Assembly: GCA_036506275.1 (NCBI GenBank)
Contig: DASXSB010000115.1
Coordinates: forward strand, 1-40,669
Origin: DASXSB01 sp036506275
Lineage (GTDB): Bacteria; Methylomirabilota; Methylomirabilia; Rokubacteriales; CSP1-6
Length of the DNA stretch: 40,669 bases
Direction of reading: 5' to 3'
A model generated the notes under the pieces. That model did no database searches, was not told the origin of the DNA, and saw only the letters and a program-made list of their open reading frames with translations. Of the stretch, positions 26,574 through 34,212 are shown in pieces. The translations under genes and the position numbers were made by a program. Positions within the stretch are counted from its first letter, which is position 1; each line of letters opens with the position of its first letter.

Positions 26574-27106
26574 AGCGCCTGACCACCGCCGCCGTGCTGG
26601 TCATCGCCGCGTTCGCCGGCGTGAGCGACGTCCGCGCCGCACCGGACTTCGCGGGCATGCAGGTGCAGCCGTACGAGCCACCGAAGCCGGCCCCGGACTT
26701 CGGGCTGCCGGACCTCGCGGGACGGACGGTGCGACTTCAAGATCTGCGCGGCAAGACCGTGATGTTGTTCTTCTGGGCTACCTGGTGACCCGATTGCCGG
26801 AAGGAGTTGCCTTCCGTCAACCGGCTCTACGACGATCTGAAAGCGCGCGGCCTCGCGGTGGTGATGGTGAGCTTCCGCGAGAGCCCCGCCACCGTGAAGC
26901 GCGCGGTGGAGGAGCGCGGCTACACGGCGCCCGTTCTCCTCGACGCGAGCGGCGACGTGACCGGCCGCGCGTACGGGGTGTGGGGCCCTCCCACCGTGTA
27001 CTTCATCGACAAGCAGGGACGCCTGCGTGGGCGTGCCGTCGGCCCCCGCGACTGGGACACCCCGCAGGCGCGAACGTTCATCGAAGCGATGCTCGCCACG
27101 CCGTGA
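26570..27106 (+). CDS. Selenocysteine-containing exported TlpA/ResA-like thioredoxin (in-frame TGA at 26786-26788)
   Basis: A 178-residue thioredoxin-fold protein if TGA at codon 73 is selenocysteine. A signal peptide spans residues 1-23 (cut after VRA). APDFGLPDLAGRTVRLQDL opens the TlpA/ResA-type domain. The active site is FFWATW-U-PDCRKELP: Sec73 replaces the first Cys of WCxxC and Cys76 is kept. Downstream are the family's cis-Pro loop VWGPPTVYFIDKQGRLRG and a C-terminal helix. Its ATG overlaps the peroxiredoxin stop (ATGA). It is the obvious candidate to reduce the 1-Sec peroxiredoxin in the periplasm, but that is inference. A SECIS-like hairpin follows the TGA. Confidence 0.88.
26798..26816 (+). 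promoter_or_regulatory. SECIS-like hairpin of the thioredoxin gene
   Basis: Perfect 7-bp stem CGGAAGG (26798-26804) / CCTTCCG (26810-26816) closes a five-base apical loop AGTTG containing a GU. The loop begins 16 bases after the TGA, at the lower limit of the range usual for bacterial SECIS elements. It is within the coding sequence (residues CRKELPS). Confidence 0.7.
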
Positions 27107-27152
27107 GCGTCGCCGCCCGAGCAAGCGCTCGGCGAGCAACAAGGAGGAGATG

Positions 27153-27440
27153 ATGGTCCTGGATCGCTTCACGAAAGTCGTTTTGGGCGTCATCGCGGTG
27201 GCGCTCGTGGTCATCGCCCTGAACCCGTGGCTCACGTCGCGACCGTGGCTGCGCACGGCGGAGGCGCAGTCGTCGGTGCCCAAGTACGAGCTGATCATCC
27301 CGAAGGCGTGGGGCAAGTTCGTCACCTACAGCAATGGCAATCTCCTGCTGGAAGGCTCCGACGGCTGGTTCCGCGAGGTCGACATCACCGGCAAGTCCCC
27401 CGAGTATCCGAGGATCAAGACGCAGTACAAGTTCCAGTAG
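27153..27440 (+). CDS. Small membrane-anchored exported protein of unknown function
   Basis: A 95-residue protein with a basic N-terminus, one hydrophobic segment at about residues 7-24 (TKVVLGVIAVALVVIALN) and a periplasmic domain of about 55 residues beginning after TAEAQ. That domain contains KYELIIPKAWGKFVTYSNGN and a Trp-bearing turn (GSDGWFREVDI). I do not recognise the family. AGGAGG at 27142-27147 fits ATG 27153 better than ATG 27150. It lies 46 bases after the selenothioredoxin gene and is probably in the same operon, so a role in the same periplasmic redox system is possible but unproven. Confidence 0.7.
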   Translation: MVLDRFTKVVLGVIAVALVVIALNPWLTSRPWLRTAEAQSSVPKYELIIPKAWGKFVTYSNGNLLLEGSDGWFREVDITGKSPEYPRIKTQYKFQ

Positions 27441-27450
27441 CTCGCGCCCG

Positions 27451-27487
27451 CGGCGGCTGCCGGCGCCTCCCGGCGCGGCGGCCGCCG
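27451..27487 (+). terminator. GC-rich hairpin after the selenoprotein operon
   Basis: CGGCGGC (27451-27457) pairs with GCCGCCG (27481-27487), and inside GCGCC (27463-27467) pairs with GGCGC (27472-27476) around TCCC. No T-tract follows, so it may act as a weak or factor-assisted terminator between the redox operon and the CoA-transferase gene. Confidence 0.4.
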
Positions 27488-27527
27488 TGGCCCCGCCGCT
27501 CCGATTCCCGGTGGTAGACTTCTCGGC

Positions 27528-28718
27528 GTGGCGCTCCCCCTCGACGGCATCGTGGTCGCCGATCTCACCCAGAACGTCGCGGGCCCGTTCTGCACGCAGA
27601 TCCTGGGCGACATGGGCGCCGACGTCATCAAGATCGAGCGCCCGGAGCGCGGTGACGACGCGCGCGCGTGGGCGCCGCCGTGGTGGGACGACGAGAGCGC
27701 CACCTTCATGTCGATCAATCGCAACAAGCGCAGCCTCGCCCTCGATCTCAAGCGCGAGGGCGGCCTCGAAGTCCTGAAGCGGCTCGTCGGCCGCGCCGAC
27801 GTCTTCGTGCAGAGCCTGCGCGCGGGCGTGGTCGCGGAGATGGGATTGGACTTCGCCGCCGCGCGCACCCTCAACGCGCGCCTCGTCTATTGCTCGATCA
27901 CCGCCTTCGGTACGCGGGGGCCGCTGCGCGACCTCCCCGGCTACGATCCGCTCATGCAGGCGTACGGCGGCCTCATGTCCGTGAACGGGCACCCGGGCAT
28001 GGAGCCGGCGCGGCTGGGCACGTCGGTGATCGACATGGGCACCGGGATGTGGGCCGCCCTCGGCATCGTGGCCGCCCTCCGCGAGCGCGACGCCACCGGA
28101 CGCGCGGTGGAAGTGACCACCGCCCTCTTCGAGACCGCCCTCATGTGGATCACGCACCAGGCCGCGGCCTACTTCGCGACGGGCGAGACGCCGCAACCGC
28201 AGGGATCGGGCACCGCGATGATCGCGCCCTACCAGGCCTTCCCCACCGCCGACGGTTACGCGATGATCGCGGCCGCCTCCGACGCGCTCTTCGTCCGTCT
28301 CGCCGACGCCCTCGGGGCGCCCCCTCTGGCGCGTGACGAGCGCTTCCGCGACAATCCCGCGCGCGTCCGTCATCGCGCCGCGCTGGTGGCGGAGCTGTCT
28401 GCGCTCACGCGCGAGCGCAAGACCGCCGACCTCATCGAGGCCCTGCGTGCGCGCGGCGTACCCTGCGCGCCCATCCTCACCGTGGACGCCGTGCTCGCGG
28501 AGCCGCAGACGCAGGAAAGCGGCATGGTGATGGCGACGCCCCATCCGCGCCACCCCGACTACCGGAGCATCGGATTCCCCGTGCAGTGGAACGGGCGGCG
28601 CCCGGGCGTGCGACGGGTGCCGCCCGCCCTCGGCGAGCACAGCGCGGATGTGCTCACGTGGCTCGGCTACACGCTCGACGACGTGCGCGGTCTCCGCGCC
28701 CGCGGCGTCGTCGCATGA
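27528..28718 (+). CDS. Class III CoA-transferase (CaiB/BaiF family)
   Basis: A 396-residue CoA-transferase. The N-terminal LDGIVVADLTQNVAGPFCTQ and LGDMGADVIKIERPERGDDAR are family hallmarks. The catalytic Asp is probably Asp169 (SVIDMGTGMWAA), the same number as in formyl-CoA transferase. GGLMSVNGHPG and the C-terminal substrate region (RARGVPCAPILTVDAVL) complete it. It moves CoA from one acyl-CoA to a free acid, forming a thioester intermediate. The start is GTG 27528. It is followed, with an ATGA overlap, by an enoyl-CoA hydratase and then an acyl-CoA dehydrogenase, so the operon activates and beta-oxidises an organic acid. Confidence 0.93.
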   Translation: MALPLDGIVVADLTQNVAGPFCTQILGDMGADVIKIERPERGDDARAWAPPWWDDESATFMSINRNKRSLALDLKREGGLEVLKRLVGRADVFVQSLRAGVVAEMGLDFAAARTLNARLVYCSITAFGTRGPLRDLPGYDPLMQAYGGLMSVNGHPGMEPARLGTSVIDMGTGMWAALGIVAALRERDATGRAVEVTTALFETALMWITHQAAAYFATGETPQPQGSGTAMIAPYQAFPTADGYAMIAAASDALFVRLADALGAPPLARDERFRDNPARVRHRAALVAELSALTRERKTADLIEALRARGVPCAPILTVDAVLAEPQTQESGMVMATPHPRHPDYRSIGFPVQWNGRRPGVRRVPPALGEHSADVLTWLGYTLDDVRGLRARGVVA

Positions 28719-29509
28719 GCGACGCGTACCGCACCCTGCTCGTCACGCGCTCCCCCGACGGCCACATCGTCACCGTGACGCTGAACCGGCCCGAGCAGAT
28801 GAACGCGATGAACACGGCCATGGGCGAGGACCTCCTCGCCTGCTTCGACGCCCTCCCCCGCGATCCCGACGTGCGCGCGGTCGTCTTCACGGGCGCGGGC
28901 GATCGCGCGTTCTGCGCGGGCGGCGATCTCAAGGAGCGCAACGGGATGACGGACGAGGCGTGGCGCGCCCAGCACGTCGTCTTCGAGCAGGCGGCGATGC
29001 GCGTGCTGCGTTGCCCCGTGCCCGTCATCGCCGCCGTGGAGGGCTTCGCGCTCGCCGGCGGCTGCGAGCTCGCGTTGCTCTCGGATTTCATCGTGGCCGG
29101 CGAGACGGCGGTGTTCGGCGTGCCTGAGACGACGCTCGGGATCTTCCCGGGCATCGGCGGCACGCAGTTGCTCCCGCGCCTCGTGGGCGCGCCCCTCGCG
29201 AAGGAGCTGATCTTCACGGGGCGCCGGATGAAGGTGGAGGAGGCGAAGGCGGCGGGTCTCGTCAACCACGTGGTGCCGGCCGGGCAGGCGCGCGCGAAGG
29301 CGACGGAGATCGCGACCACCATCGCCGCCAACGGTCCCATCGCCGTGCGCCAGGCCAAGAAGGCCATCGCGTACGGCGCGGAGACGGACCTCGAAACCGC
29401 CATGGTCCTCGCCATCGAGGCGTACAACGCGACGGTGGTGACGGAGGATCGGCTGGAAGGCGTGCGCGCGTTCAACGAGAAGCGGAAACCGCGCTTCAAG
29501 GGTCGATAG
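28715..29509 (+). CDS. Enoyl-CoA hydratase (crotonase)
   Basis: A 264-residue crotonase with both catalytic glutamates: one in ALAGGCELALLSDF and one in FGVPETTLGIFPGIGGTQ. The oxyanion loop DRAFCAGGDLKER is intact. It therefore most likely hydrates a trans-2-enoyl-CoA, unlike the single-Glu paralogue at 17177. ATG 28715 overlaps the CoA-transferase stop. The acyl-CoA dehydrogenase begins 10 bases after it. Confidence 0.93.
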   Translation: MSDAYRTLLVTRSPDGHIVTVTLNRPEQMNAMNTAMGEDLLACFDALPRDPDVRAVVFTGAGDRAFCAGGDLKERNGMTDEAWRAQHVVFEQAAMRVLRCPVPVIAAVEGFALAGGCELALLSDFIVAGETAVFGVPETTLGIFPGIGGTQLLPRLVGAPLAKELIFTGRRMKVEEAKAAGLVNHVVPAGQARAKATEIATTIAANGPIAVRQAKKAIAYGAETDLETAMVLAIEAYNATVVTEDRLEGVRAFNEKRKPRFKGR

Positions 29510-29519
29510 GAGGCCGGCG

Positions 29520-30686
29520 ATGGCGGTCATCAACCTGTCGCTCACCGACGAGCAGCGCGCCCTCAAGGCAGGGGTGGCGGAGATCTGCAAGCGCTATCCG
29601 GGCGAGTACTGGCGCGAGCTGGACGCCAAGCGCGAGTACCCGGAGGCGTTCGTGACCGAGCTGACCCGCGCCGGCTATCTGGCCGCGCTCATTCCCGTGG
29701 AGTACGGCGGGGCCGGGCTCGGGATCTTCGAAGGCGGCCTGATACTCGAGACGATCAATCATGGCGGCGGCAACGGCGGCGCCTGTCACGCCCAGATGTA
29801 CATCATGGGCACCGTGCTCCGTCACGGCAGCGAGGAGCAGAAGCGCCGCTACCTCCCGAAGATCGCCAGCGGCGAGCTGCGGCTGCAGGCCTTCGGCGTC
29901 ACCGAGCCGAACTCAGGCTCCGACACCACGAAGCTCCAGACGACCGCCGTGCGCAAGGGCGATCGCTACGTCGTCAACGGCCAGAAGATCTTCATCTCGC
30001 GCGTGCTCCAGTCCGACCTCATGCTTCTTCTCGCGCGCACCACGCCCGTGGAGCAGGTGAAGCGGAAGACGGACGGGCTGTCCGTGTTCCTCGTGGACAT
30101 CCGCCACGTGAAGGGCCTCGAGGTCCGTCCGCTCCGCATGATGATGAACCACTCCACCAACGCGCTCTTCTTCGACAACATGGAGATCGGAGCCGACACG
30201 CTGATCGGCGAGGAAGGTAAGGGCTTCTCGTACATCCTGGACGGCATGAACGCCGAGCGCATCCTGGTCGCGTCCGATTCCCTCGGCGACGGCCGCTGGT
30301 TCGTGGACAAGGCCGTCGCCTACTCGAACCAGCGCGTGATCTTCGGGAGCGCGATCGGCAGCAACCAGGGCGTCCAGTTCCCGATCGCGAAGGCCCACAT
30401 GGCGGTGGAAGCCGCCGACCTCATGCGCACGAAGGCGGCCGCCCTCTTCGACGCCGGCCAGCCGTGCGGTCCGGAAGCGAACATGGCGAAGTACCTGGCC
30501 GCGGAGGCGGCGTGGGATGCCGCCAACGCGTGCATCGACTGCCACGGCGGCTACGGCTACGCCGAGGAGTACGACGTCGAGCGCAAGTTCCGCGAGGCTC
30601 GGCTCTACAAGACGGCGCCCATCAACCAGAACCTCGTGATGGCGTACGTCGGTGAGCACGTGCTCGGGATGCCGAGGTCGTACTAG
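29520..30686 (+). CDS. Acyl-CoA dehydrogenase
   Basis: A 388-residue FAD-dependent acyl-CoA dehydrogenase. LQAFGVTEPNSGSDTTKL is the first family signature; VNGQKIFISR, RMMMNHSTNALFFDN and CHGGYGYAEEYDVERKFREA follow. The usual C-terminal YEGT-type Glu is absent; the Glu in GMNAERILVASD is at the helix-G position used by isovaleryl- and long-chain enzymes and is the probable base. It removes two hydrogens from an acyl-CoA and passes electrons to ETF. It ends the CoA-transferase operon; AGGAGGC precedes its ATG. Confidence 0.93.
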   Translation: MAVINLSLTDEQRALKAGVAEICKRYPGEYWRELDAKREYPEAFVTELTRAGYLAALIPVEYGGAGLGIFEGGLILETINHGGGNGGACHAQMYIMGTVLRHGSEEQKRRYLPKIASGELRLQAFGVTEPNSGSDTTKLQTTAVRKGDRYVVNGQKIFISRVLQSDLMLLLARTTPVEQVKRKTDGLSVFLVDIRHVKGLEVRPLRMMMNHSTNALFFDNMEIGADTLIGEEGKGFSYILDGMNAERILVASDSLGDGRWFVDKAVAYSNQRVIFGSAIGSNQGVQFPIAKAHMAVEAADLMRTKAAALFDAGQPCGPEANMAKYLAAEAAWDAANACIDCHGGYGYAEEYDVERKFREARLYKTAPINQNLVMAYVGEHVLGMPRSY

Positions 30687-30691
30687 GCGCG

Positions 30692-30737
30692 CAATCTCAG
30701 CGACTCTTGTTACGTAGTTGAGATTGGGACTCGAACC
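30692..30737. repeat. Inverted repeat joined to a tRNA T-arm-like sequence
   Basis: CAATCTCA (30692-30699) and TGAGATTG (30719-30726) form a perfect 8-bp inverted repeat around 19 bases. Directly adjoining it, GGGACTCGAACC (30726-30737) is the reverse complement of a tRNA T-arm core (GGTTCGAGTCCC). I could not fold a tRNA from the minus strand: the T-stem has only three good pairs. The site lies at the edge of a lower-GC block, so it may be an integration scar. Confidence 0.4.
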
Positions 30738-30796
30738 CGTGTTTTCAGTCCGCCACGCGCTTTCGTAGGAACTGAGACCATTTGCAGAGCGTTGAC

Positions 30797-30823
30797 TCTG
30801 CCGGCCTTCCGCGGTCTGGCAGA
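30797..30823. terminator. Hairpin between convergent genes
   Basis: TCTGCC (30797-30802) and GGCAGA (30818-30823) form a 6-bp stem with a 15-base loop. It lies between the convergent ends of the acyl-CoA dehydrogenase (plus) and the tartrate-dehydratase-like gene (minus), where a two-way terminator is expected. No T-tract is clear. Confidence 0.3.
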
Positions 30824-30876
30824 CGAACAAAAGGTCGCGACGAGCATACCGGCGATGACGTCGACAGCGCGTAAAG

Positions 30877-32043
30877 CTACGGCAGCGATCCGAGTAAAGA
30901 GTGAAAGAGTGTTCGCAAGGCCGCGCGCGTTTCAAAGCCGATGCCCGGCGCATCGGGCGGCGCTGCCTGCCCCGCGGTGATCTGTGCGCCGTCGGCAAAG
31001 CCGCCAAACGGCTGGAAGTTGTGAGGGTTCGCCTCGCTCGCGCCCAAGCCGAGCGCCGCGGCCACGTGGAGCGAGAAGAGGTGGCCGCCGTGCGGTCGGC
31101 AGGCGGCGCGCGACCAGCCATGCTTTTCAAAGATCTCGATGATTCTGAGGTATTCCGGGATCCCGTAACAGTGAGCAGGGTCGAAGACGAGGACGTCGCG
31201 GTCGGCGCGGAGCCCTCCGTACCGGATCAGATTCCGCGCATCGACGAACGAAAACAGCGCCTCGCCGGCGGCGATCGCGGGCTCATAGATGGCAGCGATG
31301 GCCGCGGCGGTTTCGAAATCCAGAGGGTCGCAGATATCCTCGAACCATTCGAGCCTGTACGGCGCAAATGCCTTGGCCGCCTCGAGCGCCGCTTCCGGCG
31401 TGTATCGGTTCATGGCGTCCACAGCGAGGTGTTCCCCGCCGGGGAGAAGCTCGAGGACGGCCTCGATACGCCGAGCATCCTCGGCGAGCGACCGACCGCC
31501 GACTTTGATCTTCACGTGCGTATAGCCGGCCTCGAGGAAGCCCCGCACCTCGTCGAGGAGGCGGTGCACGTCGTCGGATGGGAAGTAATAGCCTCCGCCG
31601 GCGTAGACGGGCAGCGATGCGTGGACGTCCTTCGCTCCGACAAGATCGGCAAGGAACCGGTAGAGCGGCATGCCTGCGATCTTCGAGGCCGCATCCCAGA
31701 TCGCCATATCAAGCGTGCCGACGGCGACACAGCGCTCGCCGTGGCCGCCGGGTTTCTCGTTCTCCATCATCCGATTCCACGCCGCGAAGGGGTCGATGGT
31801 GTCCCAGAGGGTGCTCGTCAAGTCGCCTGCTGCGAGAAGGCGAGGTCCAAAGCGCTCGCGAATCAGTCCTTCCTGGCCGAACCGTCCGATCGACGAAAAG
31901 CCGTAACCAACGACAGGACGGCCGTCACGCTGCACGTCCGTCACGACGGCGACGATGCTCGTCGTCAGCTCACCGGATCCTATGCTTCGATCTGCGTATC
32001 GGGAGATCGGAACAGTCTTCTCGCGAACATCGACGATCCGCAT
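30877..32043 (-). CDS. D-tartrate-dehydratase-like enolase-superfamily protein
   Basis: A 388-residue enolase-superfamily dehydratase close to the Bradyrhizobium D-tartrate dehydratase as I remember it: same opening (MRIVDVREKTVPIS), NEKPGGHGERCVAVGTLDMA, YAGGGYYFPSDD and GIGFETRAAL end. The active site fits residue by residue with a constant offset of four: Lys178/Lys180 (VKIK), metal ligands Asp209, Glu235 and Glu261, and the Asp288-His318 dyad. It would dehydrate D-tartrate or a related diacid to an oxo-acid. It is the last gene of a minus-strand operon, 9 bases after the mandelate racemase gene. The GC content is visibly lower than that of the surrounding genes. Confidence 0.87.
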   Translation of the reverse strand: MRIVDVREKTVPISRYADRSIGSGELTTSIVAVVTDVQRDGRPVVGYGFSSIGRFGQEGLIRERFGPRLLAAGDLTSTLWDTIDPFAAWNRMMENEKPGGHGERCVAVGTLDMAIWDAASKIAGMPLYRFLADLVGAKDVHASLPVYAGGGYYFPSDDVHRLLDEVRGFLEAGYTHVKIKVGGRSLAEDARRIEAVLELLPGGEHLAVDAMNRYTPEAALEAAKAFAPYRLEWFEDICDPLDFETAAAIAAIYEPAIAAGEALFSFVDARNLIRYGGLRADRDVLVFDPAHCYGIPEYLRIIEIFEKHGWSRAACRPHGGHLFSLHVAAALGLGASEANPHNFQPFGGFADGAQITAGQAAPPDAPGIGFETRAALRTLFHSLLGSLP

Positions 32044-32052
32044 CGCCCTCTC

Positions 32053-33123
32053 CTAAACCATGTACCGCTTCACCGCCTCCTCGTTCCATTCGATCCCGAT
32101 CCCCGGGCGTGAAGGGGCCATGAGCGAGCCATCCACCGGCCGCAGGGGTCGGGCCAGGATGGCGGCGGCGACGTCGAGGTATTCGAGGTAGTGACAGGTG
32201 GGGGTCGCCGCCAGGAGATGCACGGCGATCTCGATGAAGATATGGCTCGAGCACGGAACGCTGGCCGCCTGGGCCAGTGCGGCGGCGCGCAGCCAGCCCG
32301 TCACCCCGCCGATCTGCTGAGGGTCAGGCATGACGAAGTCGGCGGCCCCGAGCGAGAGCGCCAGCTGCATCTCGGACACGCCGTTGAAGTTCTCGCCCAT
32401 CTGGATTGGCGTGCCGACCTGGGCGGCGATTTTGGCGGCGCCGCGGTAGTCGTCGGCGCGTACCGGCTCCTCGATCCAGGCGATGCCCACTCCGTCCAGC
32501 ACGCGTCCGCGACGAATCGCCTCCGGGACCTCAAGCGATTGGTTGTAATCGACCATCAGTGCCGCCTCGGCGCCAAGCTGCTCCCGGACCGCGTGGACGA
32601 CCGCGAGGTCCTCGGCCAATGTCGGCCAGCCGATCTTCACCTTCATCGCCTTGAAGCCGTCCGCTACCGTCTTGGCCGCGGCATCCGCCGCCTCGGCGGG
32701 CGGGATCATCCCCAGGCTGTTGTAGGCCGGTATCGGCCGCGCCCGCGCGCCCAAGAACTCCACGAGAGGCAACCCCGCGCGGACTGCGAGGGCGTCCCAC
32801 GCCGCCATGTCGATTCCTGACACGGCCATTCCCTGCAGCCCCCGCGCCCCGAACAGCGCCATGCGGGCGCGGAGCTTCTTGTCGATCTCCAAAGGCGCCA
32901 GTTCGTCGCCCTTGAGGAGCTCGCCGAGCTGTTCGACAAGGTCACGGAGCGGCCTCAGCGTAAAGGTCTGGTAGCCGAAGAGGTAGGCGCGCCCGATCAC
33001 GTTCTCATCCGTCACGAGATCGATGAGCAGTATCGGAGCCTTCGTGACGTCGCCGGAGGCGGTGCGGATGGGCGGGTCGAGCGGGGCGACCACAGCGCGC
33101 GCGGTGATGTCGCGGATTTTCAT
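32053..33123 (-). CDS. Mandelate racemase-family enzyme with a full racemase active site
   Basis: A 356-residue enolase-superfamily protein. Every catalytic residue of Pseudomonas mandelate racemase is present with a constant offset of three: Lys161-x-Lys163 (KVKIGW), Asp192 (DYNQS), Glu218 (WIEEP), Glu244 (MGENF), Asp267 (MPDPQQIGG), His294 (SSHIFIEIA) and Glu314 (LEYLD). It should therefore race or epimerise a 2-hydroxy acid using two opposed bases (Lys163 and His294/Asp267). ATG 33123 is preferred over ATG 33126 by its distance from AAGGAG. It lies between a thioesterase and the tartrate-dehydratase-like gene, so it may interconvert enantiomers before dehydration. Confidence 0.92.
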   Translation of the reverse strand: MKIRDITARAVVAPLDPPIRTASGDVTKAPILLIDLVTDENVIGRAYLFGYQTFTLRPLRDLVEQLGELLKGDELAPLEIDKKLRARMALFGARGLQGMAVSGIDMAAWDALAVRAGLPLVEFLGARARPIPAYNSLGMIPPAEAADAAAKTVADGFKAMKVKIGWPTLAEDLAVVHAVREQLGAEAALMVDYNQSLEVPEAIRRGRVLDGVGIAWIEEPVRADDYRGAAKIAAQVGTPIQMGENFNGVSEMQLALSLGAADFVMPDPQQIGGVTGWLRAAALAQAASVPCSSHIFIEIAVHLLAATPTCHYLEYLDVAAAILARPLRPVDGSLMAPSRPGIGIEWNEEAVKRYMV

Positions 33124-33151
33124 CATCCTCTCCTTCGTGATCGAGAGCGTG

Positions 33152-33592
33152 CTAGAGGCAGGGCCGAGACCCTCCGGTGTCCAGAGCACCCGCGTTCCGA
33201 GCAAAAACCGCGCTTGATCGCACGATGCGCTCCTCTCGGATCGACAGGTATGCGTTGGCAAACACGAGTCGGCGGCCGATTCGCTGGATCTCGACCCGGG
33301 CCTCCACCCAGTCCCCGACCTTGGCGCTTCCGGCGAAGTCGGCGTCGATGTGTGCGGTCGTGAGCGAGAGCGGCGGTTCCTGGGAGAACGCCGCGGCGTA
33401 GCCGAGGGCAATATCCGCCAACGTGAGGAGCAGTCCGCCGTGCGCCGTACCACGAGCGTTGGCATGTTTAGCCGCGATATGGAGACCGATCACGAGACCC
33501 GAGCTCTCTCTCCGGTAGTAAAACGGCCCCAAGAGATCGAGAAACGGGCTGCTGCGGAAGAGCGACGTGAAGCCGGCGGGAATATCAGGCAT
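33152..33592 (-). CDS. PaaI-type hotdog thioesterase
   Basis: A 146-residue hotdog-fold protein. The core is NARGTAHGGLLLTLADIALGY, where His-Gly-Gly and the following acid mark the PaaI/4HBT-II type, with TAHIDADFAGSAKVGDWVEA as the second strand block. It hydrolyses acyl- or aryl-CoA thioesters. I start it at ATG 33592 because this falls next to the TetR stop (33585-33587); a longer frame from 33673 lies inside that gene. It is the second gene of the TetR-racemase operon. Confidence 0.85.
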   Translation of the reverse strand: MPDIPAGFTSLFRSSPFLDLLGPFYYRRESSGLVIGLHIAAKHANARGTAHGGLLLTLADIALGYAAAFSQEPPLSLTTAHIDADFAGSAKVGDWVEARVEIQRIGRRLVFANAYLSIREERIVRSSAVFARNAGALDTGGSRPCL

Positions 33593-34196
33593 GCCGACCG
33601 CGTCGTGCCCGTGGTGAACGCCTTGGCGCTGCGAATCTCCGCCCGAGGATATCGGCGAGAGTGCGTCCCGCATTCAGCAACGGCTCTTTGCTCGCCTCCG
33701 CCCGGGCAAGAATCAGCGTCCCCTCGAACGTCGCGAAAATGAGTCTCGCCACGCCACGACGCTCCGCCTTGGGAATCTCGTCCAGTCCGTCGGCGATGAT
33801 CGCCTGCCAGCTGTCGAAGATCGCCCGGCAGACGGCGCGCAAGTCCTCCGAGTCTCGATCGATGTCGAGGGTGACGGCGGCGACCGGACATCCTCGTGTG
33901 AACTGGTTCGTCTCGAGATTCCTGGCGGCGCCGGCGAACAGCGCCGACACTTTGTCGGCGAGGGGGACCGGTTTGTGGAAAACGCCGCGCAGTCCCTCGC
34001 TGACGCCGCGCTCGGCCTCTTTGAGGGCGGCGGTCGTGAGCTCTTGTTTGCCGCCGGGGAAGTAGTGGTAGAGCGACCCCTTGGGGGCGGCGCTGGCCGC
34101 CAGCATCTGATTGAGTCCCGTCCCCGCCAAACCGGCCTGGCGGAGGAGGTCGAGGGTGGCGAGAATCATCCTGGCCTTCGGCTTCAAGTCCTTCAC
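33585..34196 (-). CDS. TetR/AcrR-family regulator, LmrA/YxaF-like
   Basis: A 203-residue TetR-type repressor from GTG 34196 (TTG 34205 is an alternative, 3 codons longer). The N-terminal HTH is GLAGTGLNQMLAASAAPKGS followed by LYHYFPGGKQEL; the GTGLNQ-and-APKGSLYHYFP pattern is that of the LmrA/YxaF branch. The C-terminal part (RGCPVAAVTLDIDRDSEDLR) is the ligand-binding domain of that branch. It is the first gene of a minus-strand operon with a thioesterase, a racemase and a dehydratase. A perfect palindrome lies 17 bases upstream, so it most likely represses its own operon. The inducer is unknown, possibly a hydroxy acid or its CoA ester. Confidence 0.88.
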   Translation of the reverse strand: MKDLKPKARMILATLDLLRQAGLAGTGLNQMLAASAAPKGSLYHYFPGGKQELTTAALKEAERGVSEGLRGVFHKPVPLADKVSALFAGAARNLETNQFTRGCPVAAVTLDIDRDSEDLRAVCRAIFDSWQAIIADGLDEIPKAERRGVARLIFATFEGTLILARAEASKEPLLNAGRTLADILGRRFAAPRRSPRARRGRHA

Positions 34197-34212
34197 GGGT
34201 CGCAAGAATATA

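Noticed and set aside
26226..26788. Two pseudogenes broken by premature stops
   Set aside because: Both stops are TGA, both lie exactly on catalytic Cys positions, the sequence after each is intact and family-like, and each is followed by a SECIS-like hairpin. Two chance mutations of this kind in adjacent genes are very unlikely.
26016..27106. Genome-wide reassignment of TGA as a sense codon
   Set aside because: Many genes here end in TGA at conserved operon overlaps (ATGA, GTGA), so TGA is the normal stop.
27078..28640. Long open frame on the minus strand opposite the CoA-transferase gene
   Set aside because: Antisense shadow of a well-supported gene.
30690..30780. tRNA gene, possibly tRNA-Sec or tRNA-Phe, on the minus strand
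   Set aside because: A T-arm core and a CTGAAAA loop-like string are present, but no acceptor stem, D-arm or proper T-stem can be drawn.
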